A stretch of DNA of 64,000 nt, from the NCBI RefSeq assembly GCF_018991925.1, contig NW_024724309.1, positions 263,501 through 327,500 of the forward strand. Direction: 5' to 3'. Positions 1-12,057 of the stretch are shown in pieces. How positions within the stretch are numbered: position 1 is the first letter of the stretch; each line of letters begins with the position of its first letter. This DNA comes from Homarus americanus (taxonomy: Eukaryota; Arthropoda; Malacostraca; Decapoda; Nephropidae). A program made the position numbers and the translations under genes. Under the pieces are notes generated by a model. It was not told where the DNA came from. It searched no databases and saw only the letters and a program-made list of their open reading frames with translations.

Positions 1-64
1 AGGAGAATGTATGAAAAAGATGATAAAGAATGCAAGGAAAGGATGATAATGAGCACCTTAAGCC

Positions 65-329
65 GATAGACAAACACGTGGTCCCGCGCTGAGGAAGACG
101 GATTGGCGCGCGTGCTGAGACACAAGCGGAAGGTAAACAAACACGCGGTGATGCACTGAGGAACACGTGGGGGTGCGTGCTGAGAGACATGAAAAAAAAG
201 ACGGTAAACAAACGTATGGTGATGCCCTGAGGAAGACTCGTTGGCGCGCGTGCTGTGACACAAGCGGAGGGTAAACAAACACGTGGTGATGCCCCGAGGA
301 ACACGTGTGAGCGCGCGTGCTGACACCCA
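65..329. repeat. GC-rich 67-71-bp minisatellite, four copies, A-B-A-B
   Basis: Four units begin near 65, 133, 204 and 271, each starting (G)TAAACAAACACGTGGTGATG and ending GCGCGCGTGCTG. Units 1 and 3 share GAAGAC and a GACACAAGCGGA tail; units 2 and 4 share GGAACACGTG, so the array is built of dimers. Confidence 0.75.
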
Positions 330-660
330 GGCAAGAATTCGTCGGGAATTTCCCTCCCTGAGAAGCTGGCGCGGCCTCGCTTTTATCTTGTTTATTGGCA
401 ATTTCTGGGGAATTTTGCCTCGTGTATTTCCCTATTTGTCAGGATCGCTGTTCGGCGTGGCTGGGAGTACATTCTTCTGTATTTTGTCTCGTGAGTCTCG
501 TTATTTTTCTCGTCATTCTGGCTTTGTTTTACTCTCTCCCTTTTTTTTATCTCTTTCTCTTTGTATCTTACTTTTATCATACCTTTCTTTTTTTTCCTCT
601 CTCTCTCTCTCTCTCTCTCAAACATTTTATCATTTCTCTCATTATTACACATTTGAACTA
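283..660. other. Unassigned CpG-containing stretch and CT run
   Basis: A plus open frame covers part of this stretch, but it begins inside the minisatellite and runs into a (CT)n microsatellite (597-619). No motif, acceptor or donor supports a gene. Confidence 0.3.
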
Positions 661-750
661 CAACAAAATAACAACATTTTGATACAGCAAGAAATTAAAA
701 CACACAACTGAAAACAAAACAAAACTGTACCAGAAATAAAACATAAAAAT

Positions 751-820
751 ACCACCACCACCACCACATACCACCACCACCACCACCACCACCACCACCA
801 CCACCACCACCACCACCACA
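751..820. repeat. (ACC)n microsatellite
   Basis: About 22 CCA/ACC triplets interrupted once by CATA. Confidence 0.95.
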
Positions 821-1153
821 TACCAGTCGACCGACACTTGAAAACATTTTCGTCACCCCACCGAAAAAAGGCCCGTGGTACACGGACGAGGCAACTCACA
901 GTTTCCGCTGAACGCCGCTCAATACAGGCCAGTATCCCCCACAACCCCCACCCCTTCATGATGACACAAAGAAAACGGGGGTGATAATTTCTGGCACCAT
1001 CGACAAAGATCTTTTCATTGCCGTCTCGCTCGGGTGAACAAAAAGAAATACCATGTGTGTGTGTGTTAGGGGTCGTGGTGATCATCCTGCCCTGACACAC
1101 TCTATGGCACGACCTCCTTCACTATACCACCATGACCAGCCACCAACTCCTGC

Positions 1154-1173
1154 ATATATATATATATATATAT
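1154..1173. repeat. (AT)n microsatellite
   Basis: Ten AT dinucleotides followed by a T-rich segment. Confidence 0.9.
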
Positions 1174-1574
1174 TTATTTTTTAGGGTGGGGGGTGCTTGT
1201 TGTGAAGGCGATTCTAGTCAACGAGACAAAATGTATATAAAGTTACATGATAAATGATGTGATTTGCATAAATTATAATATATTAAGTGTTATGTTTGTG
1301 TGTCCACTGAGGTTTTGTTACAGATTTGTTTAAGTGTGTTAATATATACAAGGGGAGGGGGGGGCTTGACGGGCCAACTAGAGGGATGATAAAGAGAACA
1401 ACAATATTTTTTATTTTATTTTTTTATTTTATTTTTTCTTGTTGTCTTTCATTGTTATAAGCTTTTACTTACGCCTTAGAGTAGAATAGTCTCTCCTTCA
1501 TTCATGATCTTTCTTAACATATTTTCCTGCTACGGTCTTACTGGTCTAAAACAAAACTCTAGGTTAGTCTTGTT

Positions 1575-1575
<1 letters not shown>

Positions 1576-1636
<61 letters not shown>
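1576..1636. repeat. (AC)n microsatellite
   Basis: Uninterrupted run of about 30 AC dinucleotides. Confidence 0.97.
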
Positions 1637-1637
<1 letters not shown>

Positions 1638-1837
1638 ATGAAGCAGTATGTCCGCCTCTATTAACCAACCACTAGACACAATGTTTTTCAGTCATTCACG
1701 CCCACCACTGCTTCCTGTATGTCTTTCGTTCTCCTTCCTCCTCCTTGTTCTTCTCCTTGTTCTTCTCTTCATTCTTCCTCTTCTTCTTATTCTTCTTCCT
1801 CCTCCCATATCCAATACCACAGCCACACAATTTTTCC

Positions 1838-1841
<4 letters not shown>

Positions 1842-1888
<47 letters not shown>
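1842..1888. repeat. (CT)n microsatellite
   Basis: Uninterrupted CT run preceded by a CTT/CTC-rich pyrimidine stretch from 1725. Confidence 0.96.
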
Positions 1889-1890
<2 letters not shown>

Positions 1891-2006
1891 TCACCTCTAA
1901 ATCACACTATTTCTACCGATCATTATCTTCTCATTTTCTTATTATATCTATTTAATTCCCTTATTTTATTACATGGAAATACTAATTTATCTTATTTTTC
2001 ATCCTG

Positions 2007-2045
2007 GTCTCGCCCGGATCACCTGATGATTAGCTCCCTTAATGC
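2007..2045 (+). repeat. Dispersed relative of the 27.3-kb inverted-repeat arm
   Basis: GGATCACCTGATGATTAG followed by CCCTTAATGCTAC matches the arm of the element at 27312-27488 (GGATCACCTGAAGATTAG...CTCTAATGCTACC). Confidence 0.4.
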
Positions 2046-2220
2046 TACTTACCTCCCTCCCTCCCTTATTCTTTCTCTCCCTCTCTCCTTCTCTCCCTTC
2101 AAAATTAATTAACAAATCAAAACAGTAAATAAAACACAAAGGTACTCGCAAACCCACCATTTTATTATATTATTATTATTATTATTTATTTTAGTTTTTT
2201 TACTGGAATACCAAGCAAGT

Positions 2221-2290
2221 CGGCCCCCTCAATCTGGTACCAGGGTTCGGGACAGCGGGTTCGAGTCTCCGAGAGGAGGGGAAAAAAAAA
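2221..2290 (+). mobile_element. B-box-like site followed by A-run
   Basis: GGGTTCGAGTCTC (2257-2269) is a good match to a pol III B box and is followed within 12 bp by an A9 run, as in SINE 3' ends. No convincing A box is seen upstream and the T-stem does not pair, so this may be chance. Confidence 0.22.
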
Positions 2291-2436
2291 GTGTTCAGTC
2301 CCACGACTTTGATGTTTCGCTACAACTTCCGAATTCCAAGAGACAGGAATTCCGGATGAGATGAAGGAGGGAGGGAGGGAAGGAAGAAGGGGGGGAAGTG
2401 AGGAGAAATAGGAAGGAAGAACTGAGGGTTGTTATA

Positions 2437-2437
<1 letters not shown>

Positions 2438-2467
<30 letters not shown>

Positions 2468-2468
2468 G
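2438..2468. repeat. (GT)n-(GA)n compound microsatellite
   Basis: A short GT run passes directly into a GA run. Confidence 0.9.
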
Positions 2469-2952
2469 TTTTCTCTTTTAGGAAAATATCACCGTAAAAG
2501 AATTATTTTTTCCGACGTTAATAACAAAATTTATCCGAAGGTGACAAATCCCCCCCCCTACCAGGATACATATGGGGGGGGGCGAACGGACAGACAGACG
2601 GACAGATTCACTTACACCGCACCATCCTAAAACCCACAAGTGACCGATCCAACCACACCAATTAAACAAAAAGACAGGAAAATGCGTCTAAAGGGAATCA
2701 AACGACTAAATTACGACGAACTTTTTATAGACAGATAGACAGACAGACATATATCGTTATATACCCAACTGAGAAGATTAAAAAAAAAATAAGAAAAATC
2801 AGTATATGTCTGTACTAACACACAGAGGCACAACACAACAAGAGTGTCCCAGGCGTCAACACGGTGAAGATAACTCACTAAAAAACATCCTCGACGGTGA
2901 TGAAGTTTTACCGCGTCAGGGTGTCGTGTGAAGGCGTTGGGACACTGCATCA

Positions 2953-3003
2953 TGTGTGTGTGTGTATGTGTGTGTGTATGTGTGTGTGTGTGTGTGTGTG
3001 TGT
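2953..3003. repeat. (GT)n microsatellite
   Basis: GT run with two TATG interruptions. Confidence 0.95.
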
Positions 3004-3130
3004 ATAACCATGTTTACGGTACATTCGCCCTGTGTGTATGCAGCATAGACGGATCCAGAGAGGGACTAGCAAGCCATGGCTCCCTTACAGAAAATCTGGG
3101 TCTTTCCCCCTTAAAGATCCTGAGGCACCC

Positions 3131-3154
3131 AACCTAACCCAACCTAACCTAACC
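3131..3154. repeat. CCTAA telomere-like block
   Basis: Five units of AACCT/AACCC, the C-strand of the arthropod telomere repeat. Confidence 0.85.
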
Positions 3155-3771
3155 AGGACAGTTTGGTACAAGTCTATACTGATAATCACCTTACAATATG
3201 TCCTAATATCCCGTGCACATGGGCTTCAAAATGTCCATGAAATTGGTCTGATTTAGAGTATTTCCCCGGACTCCCAGTTGTATGGGCTCACTACAGTGGT
3301 GGTTCAGATGTATGTACACTTTAAATCCTGGAATACACACATGGTCGTACGATGAAAATTTATTGTAACAAGAGATGTTATAATACATGGTTTAAAGGGA
3401 CAGGTTTAAAGGGGACACTTTCTATTATTAAAAGTTTAAAGGGACAGTGTCTATTAATAAAAGGGACAGTTTTAAAGGCACCGTTTGTAGTAACATTTAA
3501 CCGCAAGTGATTTTTAAAGTCATTTCATTTCTATTTTGATTTTTAAACATAATTTTTTTTTATTTAGTTTACATCATTGCCAGAGGTCACTGGGGTAGAT
3601 TTCGAGCGGCTGTCGACAATTTTTACACCAACGTAGTGTAAATGTGTAAATGTGTTGTATAAATGTATGAATGTAAGTGAATATTCAGATATGTAAATAT
3701 TTGTGTCTTTATCTAGAAGTTCATTTGACTCCTTTTAACAACTCCCTTCCCTCACCAAACACGACAATCAA

Positions 3772-3960
3772 GTGCTCCTCCATATTCACCACAACACGCC
3801 GTCACACAACACCCCACCATATCATCATGCCACACCATTAAATACCACCACACCATATCACACCATCACACTACATCACAACACCACACCACCACATCAC
3901 ACATTCAAACTGTACTGTATTGCTACGCCACCTCCCTCGCCACACATACACCATACACGC
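3772..3960. repeat. Degenerate CAC-rich tract
   Basis: Imperfect ACACCACACC and ATCATC motifs; low complexity with no fixed period. Confidence 0.7.
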
Positions 3961-4139
3961 AACACCTAAGAATACAATACGTCCCCAACATGGGCATCAT
4001 ATATTCATTCAAAATAAATACATAACATAGTACAGCAGTGGTGAGTCAATTGGGTGCTGCCACACACGATAAGCCTCATTCCTAATAGGCCCCTGTCATA
4101 ATAGGAAATAGGCCCGGGTCACAATAAGCCCTTCCCCCT

Positions 4140-4425
4140 TCCTCCTCTCCACCCTTTCCTTCTTCCTTCCCTTCATCCTCACCATCCTCCCTTTCCACCC
4201 TCCCATCACCCCTCTCTCCCACCATGTCGTAGTATCAGCAGATGTACCAAGATCATTCTATTGAGATATGTCGCCCTCTCCAATCACCCTTCAAATATTG
4301 TGCCGTCAATCTCCATGGGTTGTGTCTGGCTCTCCTTCCCTCCCTCCCTCCCCTCTCTCTCTCTCACTTCTTCCTTCCCTGCCTGCCTTCTCTCCCTCCT
4401 TCCCTCCCTCTCCTCACCTTCCAGT
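4140..4425. repeat. Pyrimidine-rich (CCT/CTTC) tract
   Basis: Two CT-rich blocks flank about 100 bp of ordinary sequence (4225-4325). They generate several false open frames. Confidence 0.7.
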
Positions 4426-4884
4426 AGTATCAACAGACATACACCAACATTCCCCATGAGAGATAAACAACATTCTCTCATCACCCTTCAAAAATTACAC
4501 CACTCGTTTTCCTCACGTGTTGTCCTCAGTCCGACCGTAACCCCCAGACAGCGATAGCCAATACCCGTCTGCTGAGCATTGCCCCGTAAATATAGAAAGG
4601 CTATCTACCTGTCTCTATTTGGCGAGGCTACACGTCAGCGGGAGAGAGTAGACAGACAGAAACTACGTGCGAATCTGGGAGAAGAGGTGAGCTTATTGTT
4701 GGGGTGGTTGGCTGGGGGGGTAAGGTTGGTTAGTTTTGTTGAAGAGATGACTAGTGGTTTGTTGAGAGTGTGTGTGTGTGTGTGTGAGGGAACTCCAGCA
4801 GGGGAACTACTGACGGTGTTTTTTCCCTGCCAGTCACAGTCCCCGAGAGACTAGCTGCTGACGGCGATCCTCCAAGGACAACTC

Positions 4885-5560
4885 CAAGGACGACTTGAGG
4901 TAGAGGGAGGGAAGGAAGGAATATGGAGGAGGTGATAGTGGTATGGATTGCCTGAGGGAGGAGGAGGAGGACGATGATGTGAATGGAAGGATGAGCGAAT
5001 AAGGAAGGAGAGAGAGAGAGAGAGAGATGGAGAAATGACGAAGGAGGGAGAGAGGGAGAATAGGTGACATTGATGGGATGTAAGGAAGAGGGATACGTAA
5101 CTGTGAGAGGAAGACAGAGGCAGAAATAGGACCAAAGGGGCGAAGGAGTGAGTGAGGTGAGAGAGAGGGAAGATACAGGTAGGGATGAGGGGAATTACCA
5201 AAATAGGGTGTTGGGAGGAAGGCTTAAGGAGGGAGAAGGGGAAGAGAGGAAGGATAGGAAAATGGGGAGGGGGGGGAGAAGATTATAACGAGGAGAAGAT
5301 TTAAAGGTAATTTAGATAGGCGGATGAGAGGCAGGGATGAGTGGAGAGGAGGGAAGGAAGGAGGAGGATAGGGGAGGAGAGAGAGAGGATAGGGGTAATA
5401 ACGGAAGGAAGATTTAGGGTTGACTTAGATAAAGGGACGGAGAATGTGGTGGGGGATGAGGGAAGGTGGGGGAGGAAGGGGAGGGTAGAGGGGAAGGTGG
5501 AGGGGAGGAATGAGGAGGGGGGAGGGTAGAGTGGAGGTGAAGGAGGGGTAGGTGGAGCTA
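4885..5560. repeat. Long polypurine tract
   Basis: About 670 bp that is overwhelmingly A/G on the plus strand (GGAGG, GAAGG, GAGAGA motifs) with few pyrimidines. Open frames here on both strands are compositional. Confidence 0.85.
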
Positions 5561-5581
5561 GCCAGGCAGATCAACACCACA

Positions 5582-5583
<2 letters not shown>

Positions 5584-5668
<85 letters not shown>
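5584..5668. repeat. (AC)n microsatellite
   Basis: Uninterrupted run of about 42 AC dinucleotides. Confidence 0.98.
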
Positions 5669-5672
<4 letters not shown>

Positions 5673-6353
5673 CCTTCATCTCTTCTATATATTTTCTAAC
5701 ACTATGAAGTTACCCACAAGAAATACTCATAGTCAGGTTCTCTCTCTCTCTATCCAGTCGCGTCACCTTTACCTCTGCAGCTGACGTGAGTAGAGTACAG
5801 ATATCAGACTCTTCTAATGACTTTATTGACACGAAGGACAAAACCAATGACACACACCTCCTGAGTTTCGAACCAAGACAAACACGACACGAGAAAGACT
5901 TGTAACTTTTGCAACACCTGAACAGAGATGAGGAATAACCGAATATTTACCTGGGATTAATGTGATTTATTTATTTTTTATGATTTTGGATTGATTTTCG
6001 TAATTTTGTTTATAATGTTATTTATTGTATTTATTTGTATCTCGCTTTAGTTATCATTACGTAGGGTTATGTATAGTTTGTCACAGCAGTTATTAAAGAC
6101 ACACTTCTCACCCCACACATCACAAGAATTACCACAAACCCACAAACAAACCCTCACAAGGTACCGTACACCCCCACACGCCCACATCATCAAGTCTACC
6201 CAGCCCTCAACCTCCTCGTCTCCCGGGGTGTGGGTCACATGTTTACACGGGCGGGGGAACCTGTGTTTATCACGCCTAACTGCTGTCCCGTCATCAGAGA
6301 CCCTTTGTGTTCGCTCCTACGTCCTTCTCCTCCTTGTGCTGGACATTGACGGG

Positions 6354-6361
6354 TCTCTCTC

Positions 6362-6400
<39 letters not shown>
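6354..6400. repeat. (CT)n microsatellite
   Basis: CT run with a single TAT interruption. A short AACCT block lies just downstream at 6450-6467. Confidence 0.95.
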
Positions 6401-6403
<3 letters not shown>

Positions 6404-6940
6404 GGGGGGTTGTAGGTCATGTGGGCCCCAGTCCTACTAGACCAAAATCTAACCTAACCTAACCCAATTTCAACTCGCCCCTCCAACGTTTATCTCCTTA
6501 TAGTCGACACATTTCAACATATTTTCGACAGATTTTTAGCCAGATTCATCGGGTAATCCAAGAGTCATACCAGATTTTTATTCCCTCCTAAAAACTAAAA
6601 AAAATAAACATCATCTCCACCACTCAATCAAAAGCCGATTTCAACCCGATTTTTACCTTTTACAGCAAGAATAAAAAAATATATATAAATCGGGAAGAAA
6701 CACCATCGATCGGATATTACGAATAAAAAACGGGAACGTGAATGGAAAAAAAAAGTCGAAAACTTTCCTTTAATTTCCCTCCGTGGTGACGAAATGTGAT
6801 CGGAAACTCCAGTGATGTGACTATATTAGGTTTGACCTGAAATATATGGGCGGTCGTTAGGTGAGGGAAGGAGATTGTAACGTAGGAAATGGTCGCTTGT
6901 AAATAGTTACGTGTCTACGATGCTGTCATATATGTATGGC

Positions 6941-6942
<2 letters not shown>

Positions 6943-7004
<62 letters not shown>
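6943..7004. repeat. (AG)n microsatellite next to the WIF exon donor
   Basis: About 31 AG dinucleotides. In the gene's minus orientation this is a 62-nt CU run starting 54 nt after the exon's 5' splice site. Confidence 0.98.
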
Positions 7005-7005
<1 letters not shown>

Positions 7006-7058
7006 ATTCAGATACAATACAATACGAAAATAATGAACAATAATCACACAACACTCAC

Positions 7059-7186
7059 GGGTTTCTTGTCGAGTGCCACCCAGGTGAAGTAGAGTCTGTG
7101 GACGTCGGCTGGCACTGGCACCCTCCAGTTCATGGCATAGTCGTTGACAACACCTTCCCTCACGTAGTACAGCTCAGCCGTCAGTC
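7059..7186 (-). CDS. RYK: Internal exon of an RYK/Derailed-family receptor (WIF domain)
   Basis: The minus strand reads a 128-nt open exon between a pyrimidine-rich acceptor (TTTCTCTCCTGCAG) and a consensus donor (GTGAGT). It starts with the last two bases of a split Gly codon (phase 1) and ends on a complete Pro codon (phase 0). It encodes 42 full codons including AELYYVREGVVNDYA and VPVPADVHRLYFTW, the hallmark core of the WIF domain in RYK, Derailed and Doughnut. Known for the family: the extracellular WIF domain binds Wnt ligands (Wnt5 in flies), on a single-pass receptor with an intracellular pseudokinase, acting in axon guidance and planar polarity. The Tyr-Tyr-Val-Arg and Phe-Thr-Trp signatures fit RYK better than secreted WIF1. 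No other RYK exon was recognised, so both flanking introns run for kilobases. The RYK symbol is family level; fly-like paralogues (drl, drl-2, dnt) cannot be separated from 42 residues. Confidence 0.9.
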
Positions 7187-7380
7187 CTGCAGGAGAGAAA
7201 CAAACACCACCTAAATTACCTTATATTCTGATTTACATAAACTGGCTTAGTAATTACACTCGTCCTTCAATAATACATAATTATAAGGTAGAATTCGATA
7301 CATTTATACATAGATGGGTTGTCTGTATGAGTGTCAGTAGGTTTAAAGTCATGCTTGATTAGAGTTATCGTACTCCATAC

Positions 7381-7455
7381 AACCTAACGTAACGTAACCT
7401 AACGTAACGTAACCTAACGTAACCTAACCTAACATAACGTAACCTAACGTAACCT
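7381..7455. repeat. AACGT/AACCT mixed pentanucleotide array
   Basis: Fifteen pentamers alternating AACCT with AACGT (one AACAT). This is a variant of the telomere-like repeat about 195 nt upstream of the WIF exon acceptor in gene orientation. Confidence 0.9.
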
Positions 7456-7884
7456 TTGCAGTAATAAATCAAGATAATTCACGTTACTTAAACATAAGAG
7501 GGGTCTAAAGAGGGTTACAAATTTCCTTTATAAATATCAACTTATAATATCAGGTTAACCTAAAAAAAATTCTTTAAGTAAATTAACTATTAAATTATCA
7601 ATCACTGTCAACTAGTAATGATCATTAGACATCTCTAATTATCATAATTATAAATATTAATTATCATACACTAATTAAGGTTCAAGATTATTTACACATT
7701 ATAACAAAAAGTAATTTATTTGGTGGTTTTATTGAACAGGAAGACACTGAGCAGTTTAGTTTGTTAGATATATCTGTGTGTGGCTCTGAGGTCATCCATC
7801 CATCTCTTAGACTTATCATAATTATGAGTTATGTGACACCACCTTACGATGAAACAAAGGCCCGCTTGTATAGATGATGTATGA

Positions 7885-8062
<178 letters not shown>

Positions 8063-8645
8063 TTATATTTCGTACTAAACACAAAACAGGAATAAATACG
8101 ACATATAATCACCACAAAAAGGTAGCACTTGTACGTCCTCACTGTCTCATCATAGTTACCAGATAAATAGTGGGGGGGGCCATGTGTTCCCCCAAGTGGT
8201 TGTTCAAGTAGCAGCCGCCACTTGACAACCCTCTTGTGTTGGTAACAATTTACACATTACTAAACGCCTATATTTTTCTAGTTTCATTTTTTCTCCATAC
8301 AGACAAGAACAAAAAATTTAACGCACAATATTTTTAACAATTAACCAGATCTTAGAAAACACATACTTATTTTCTTATATTAATCAACAAATAAACACAA
8401 AAATAGTAAATAAACATTAAAACAAGACAGAGAAAATAACATGAAAACAAATATATAAAAACACAAAAGAAATGTCAAATCAAGATCCAAACGAGACACA
8501 CAAACGTTACCTCAAAACCATGACACAAACACAACCACACTGCTCGCCTGCCTCCCTGCCACCTGTAAACATTGCCTCCACCACCACGCCTTCAGGAGCA
8601 CCACGCCTTCATATGTAACAGAGAACGTAGAGGAATTGTTTACTC

Positions 8646-8704
<59 letters not shown>
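8646..8704. repeat. (GT)n microsatellite
   Basis: Uninterrupted run of about 29 GT dinucleotides. Confidence 0.97.
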
Positions 8705-8706
<2 letters not shown>

Positions 8707-9100
8707 CGTACGCATTAAAGTATTAACTCGCTATGTGTGTAATATCAAAACGACATCTGCCGATTTTGCATTTTTTTCCCAAAAGCTAAAATTATTATTA
8801 GCACGGATAAGCGTTTCTGTTAATTGACCCAGTTATTCGGCTGGCTGAGCTTTTATTTCTCTACTAGAAACTATTTTTATTCTTTTGTTTACAGTTATTT
8901 GTGTAATATGAAGGTGAGATTACCTTACTAAAGTGCTTTTGTTCACCGCTGAAGTTTCTATTTCAGTAATGGAATGGCTTTCACGGACACGAGTTCATTA
9001 CGCTACCTGTCTGAAATTCCAGGATCCCGGATTCACCAAGACCTGAACGTTTATTTTTTCCCACAACAAATTTAAAAACGCAAATAACTTATTATATATA

Positions 9101-9208
9101 TCTGCAATCTACTATGTATACCTGTAATCTACTATGTATACCTCTAAGCTATGTATACCTGTAATCTACTATGTATACCTGTAATCTACTATGTATACCT
9201 GCAATCTG
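9101..9208. repeat. 20-bp minisatellite
   Basis: Five to six copies of a unit around TGTAATCTACTATGTATACC, one shortened. Confidence 0.88.
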
Positions 9209-9402
9209 TCAAAAAAAATCCAGTACATCTTCCGAAAGTCCTAAGACCTACAGTACCTTAACACGACCTTTTAGAAGGATTAAAATGAAAGGTAAAGTTA
9301 AAGACCACAAAAAAGGAATAGATCTAGACTCCATTAAGACGATAATGGCGCTGAGGGGAGAAAAACACCCTCAGCGCCTTTACTTCCACTCCCTTGTGTC
9401 TG

Positions 9403-9512
9403 GTGAGGAGGGCGAGGAGGATTGTGAGGAGGGTGGGGAGGAGGGTGGGGAGGGTGAGGAGGATTGTGGGGAGGGTGAGGGTGAGGAGGGTGGAGAGGAG
9501 GGTGGGGAGGAG
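9403..9512. repeat. G-rich GAGGAGGGTGGG tract
   Basis: Imperfect GAGGAGG/GTGGGGAGG repetition with many GGG and GGGG runs. It could form G-quadruplexes on the plus strand. Confidence 0.8.
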
Positions 9513-9576
9513 GAGCCTTTACCTTGGAGATGTCAGTGTCGCCTCTCACCCGGTAGTCGGTACACCTGTCGTCTCC

Positions 9577-9670
9577 TCCACCACCATGATCATCACCACT
9601 ACAATTACCACCATTGCCACCACTAGCACCACTACATGCACCACCACTAGCACCACTACTAGCACCACTA
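9577..9670. repeat. Degenerate (CCA)n tract
   Basis: CCACCACTAGCACCACT-type imperfect trinucleotide repetition. Confidence 0.8.
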
Positions 9671-9748
9671 ACTCCTCTATACCAATCCCGCGATTCGCCT
9701 CAAGACACCTGCAGGGACTAGAGACAAAAACAACAACAAGAGGCAAAC

Positions 9749-9749
<1 letters not shown>

Positions 9750-9801
<52 letters not shown>
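9750..9801. repeat. (CT)n microsatellite
   Basis: Uninterrupted CT run. Confidence 0.97.
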
Positions 9802-9806
<5 letters not shown>

Positions 9807-10132
9807 CCTCCACCAAAGTCATGCTAAGATTCAGTAACAGTTCATTTATAACCACGACAAAAGAGATCAACATTAGGCAATATTCCAAGGGCATGACAGT
9901 GCTACACAATGCATTCCGTCCTTTGTAATGATGGTCGACTATCCTGTTATAAACCATTAAGATGACCCCTTCTTATCTGTATAGTGTCTTCTAGTGAGGT
10001 GTTTGAAGGATGAATATAGTGCTATGCTGAAGAAAAATTTATATATTTATTGTCCAGTGGAGAGGCAGGTCGGTGTTGTCTGTGTGTCTTTCACTTTTCT
10101 CTTCCTGTTTCGCATTAATTTTCCTCTCTGTA

Positions 10133-10155
10133 TGTATGTATGTATGTATGTATGT
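10133..10155. repeat. (GTAT)n microsatellite
   Basis: Five to six TATG tetranucleotides. Confidence 0.9.
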
Positions 10156-10179
10156 TTCTGCCAATCTGTCTATCACTCA

Positions 10180-10352
10180 TTTGGACTCATCAAAGGTATC
10201 CGGACTCATTTAACAAGACTTGGACTCAACATTCATTTCATCATCCGGACTCACTACCAGAAATCATTTCCAGGACTCATTACCAACAGGATTCACTACT
10301 ACCAGGACTCAACTGAGGACTCATTACCAGAACTTAACTAAGGACTCAGACT
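10180..10352. repeat. Degenerate GGACTCA repeat
   Basis: Nine or so GGACTCA or near copies spaced 15-30 bp apart with ACCAG and CATT links. This is an old, poorly phased minisatellite. Confidence 0.65.
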
Positions 10353-10829
10353 TAACAAGTACTCAACGACAATCAGGTAAACAAAACATGATGGCTTATT
10401 GGACTCACGTGTTTACCTCTGTTTACACGGTACGAGTCCCATAAAATCTGTAATTCCCGAATATTATGTAATTTTTTATGGGTTGTGAAGCGGCAGTGAC
10501 CCTCCCCTCCCCCACCCACCCCCCAGGTGCATTATGGAACGTCACACCTGTTGGCTTAAATTACTCTCATTAAGCCAGGTAAACCAAAATTGAATAATAC
10601 ACTAATATGGACTTTTTACTGCACAACTTCCTAATAATGTAAGAATTTTTTTTTATTGATTTTTATTTTATTTAACGTAAGATAATTATATTTGTTTTAT
10701 TATTATTATCTAATTATTATCTTCATGGAATTTGTAATATTGTAGCAGATTATTTTGTTGGTTTGTTTACGCTCAGGGGTACTGATTTTTGGAAGCTGCA
10801 CAGTCACAACAGATGGACTTAATATTATC

Positions 10830-10857
10830 GTCATCATCATTATTATCATCATCGTCG

Positions 10858-10905
<48 letters not shown>
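10830..10905. repeat. (ATC)n microsatellite
   Basis: About 24 TCA/ATC triplets with TTA and CGT variants. A CCA/CTA-rich tract follows to 11060. Confidence 0.95.
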
Positions 10906-10906
<1 letters not shown>

Positions 10907-11348
10907 TTATATCTGGTTGGACTATTTACCATTACGACCATCACTGTGCTTCCTATCATAACGATCACCACCACCCATCTACCTACTACTACTACTACCA
11001 CCACCACCACCATCACTCACCTACTACCACCACCTCCACCAACACCACCCATCTCTCAATAGTTGTAGTCTGGTGGGTGTGTTTTGGGCCCACAACACCC
11101 TCATCATTTATCTTGGTAACTTCTGGCTCATCTCTTGCTTATTTTTCTTCCTCCCCCCCTCACCCTCACCCCTCCCTCCTTCCCCCTCACCCCCTACCTG
11201 GCACCTCTACTGATAAACCCAGAGTGCCAGAGTTCCCCTCACCTCCCTCATAATTTTTTCCCTTCGTCTCAGGTCATCAGTCAGGTGTGCTGGGAGGATT
11301 TATGACGCTTTAAATCCTCCTTAATCCCCTTCGCCTAGGTGGGAAAAT

Positions 11349-11612
11349 CCAAACCAGGGGGGAGGAGGAGCGGGGGATGGGGGAGGAGGGGATGGAAGGA
11401 TGGGAGGGATGAGGGGAGGAGGAGGATAGGGGTGGGGATGAGGGGACGGGAAGATGGGGGATGAGGGTACGGGGGGAATGGGGATGAGGGAACGGGAGGA
11501 TGAGGTGGGGATGAAGGGACGGGAGGTTGGGTTGGGGATGAGGGGACGGTAGGATGGGTTGGGGATGAGGGGAAGGAAGGATAATGGGATGGATGAAAGG
11601 ACGGGAGGATGG
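11349..11612. repeat. G-rich GGATGAGGGGACGGGA minisatellite
   Basis: About ten imperfect copies of a 22-30-bp unit containing GGGGATGAGGGGACGGGAGG. The minus-strand proline-rich frames are a by-product. Confidence 0.82.
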
Positions 11613-12057
11613 GTTATAATTTCTATGACACAGCCAGATGAATGTCTCCAACAACCATTAGTTCTTCTATCTGTCATAAGGGGACATAAATTACCCAGCA
11701 TTAGGCAGAGGTGGGAGATGCCTGGCCGGAGTTACCACCTTACCTTTCACGTATCCTCTCCTACTGTAATAATACCACAGTGAAAGAAGTAAACTATTCT
11801 ATCCTCTACTTCTTGTGATCTTGATTTTAACTTCGTCCATTTATTTCCATCTCATGTTTAATTTACTTTATTTTAATATATTTCCTCGAGTTAAATTTTT
11901 TTCTCGGATTAAAATGAATTACAATATTAAAAGAAAAAATAATGGGTGTATTTTGTGACTATAAAAATATTGACTATTTATTTTGTTCAGATTTTTGTGT
12001 TTTACGATAAAAGTATCTTCTTGATGCGAAATTTTACTCAGAATTTTTTTTTCTTTT

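Larger units (their letters stand above)
1..7058 (-). other. Putative intron 3' of the WIF exon
   Basis: Reading leftwards from the exon donor, I see no continuation of the WIF domain or any other recognisable exon in these 7 kb. The stretch holds microsatellites, a GC-rich minisatellite at the left edge, purine- and pyrimidine-rich tracts and short CCTAA blocks, listed separately. Segments 1195-1575, 2470-2945, 3155-3770 and 5669-6350 show no gene or repeat that I can name. Calling this intron is an inference from the open donor at 7058. Confidence 0.6.

Noticed and set aside
283..711. Plus frame of 142 codons at the left edge
   Set aside because: Starts inside a minisatellite, passes through a CT microsatellite, and has no family feature.
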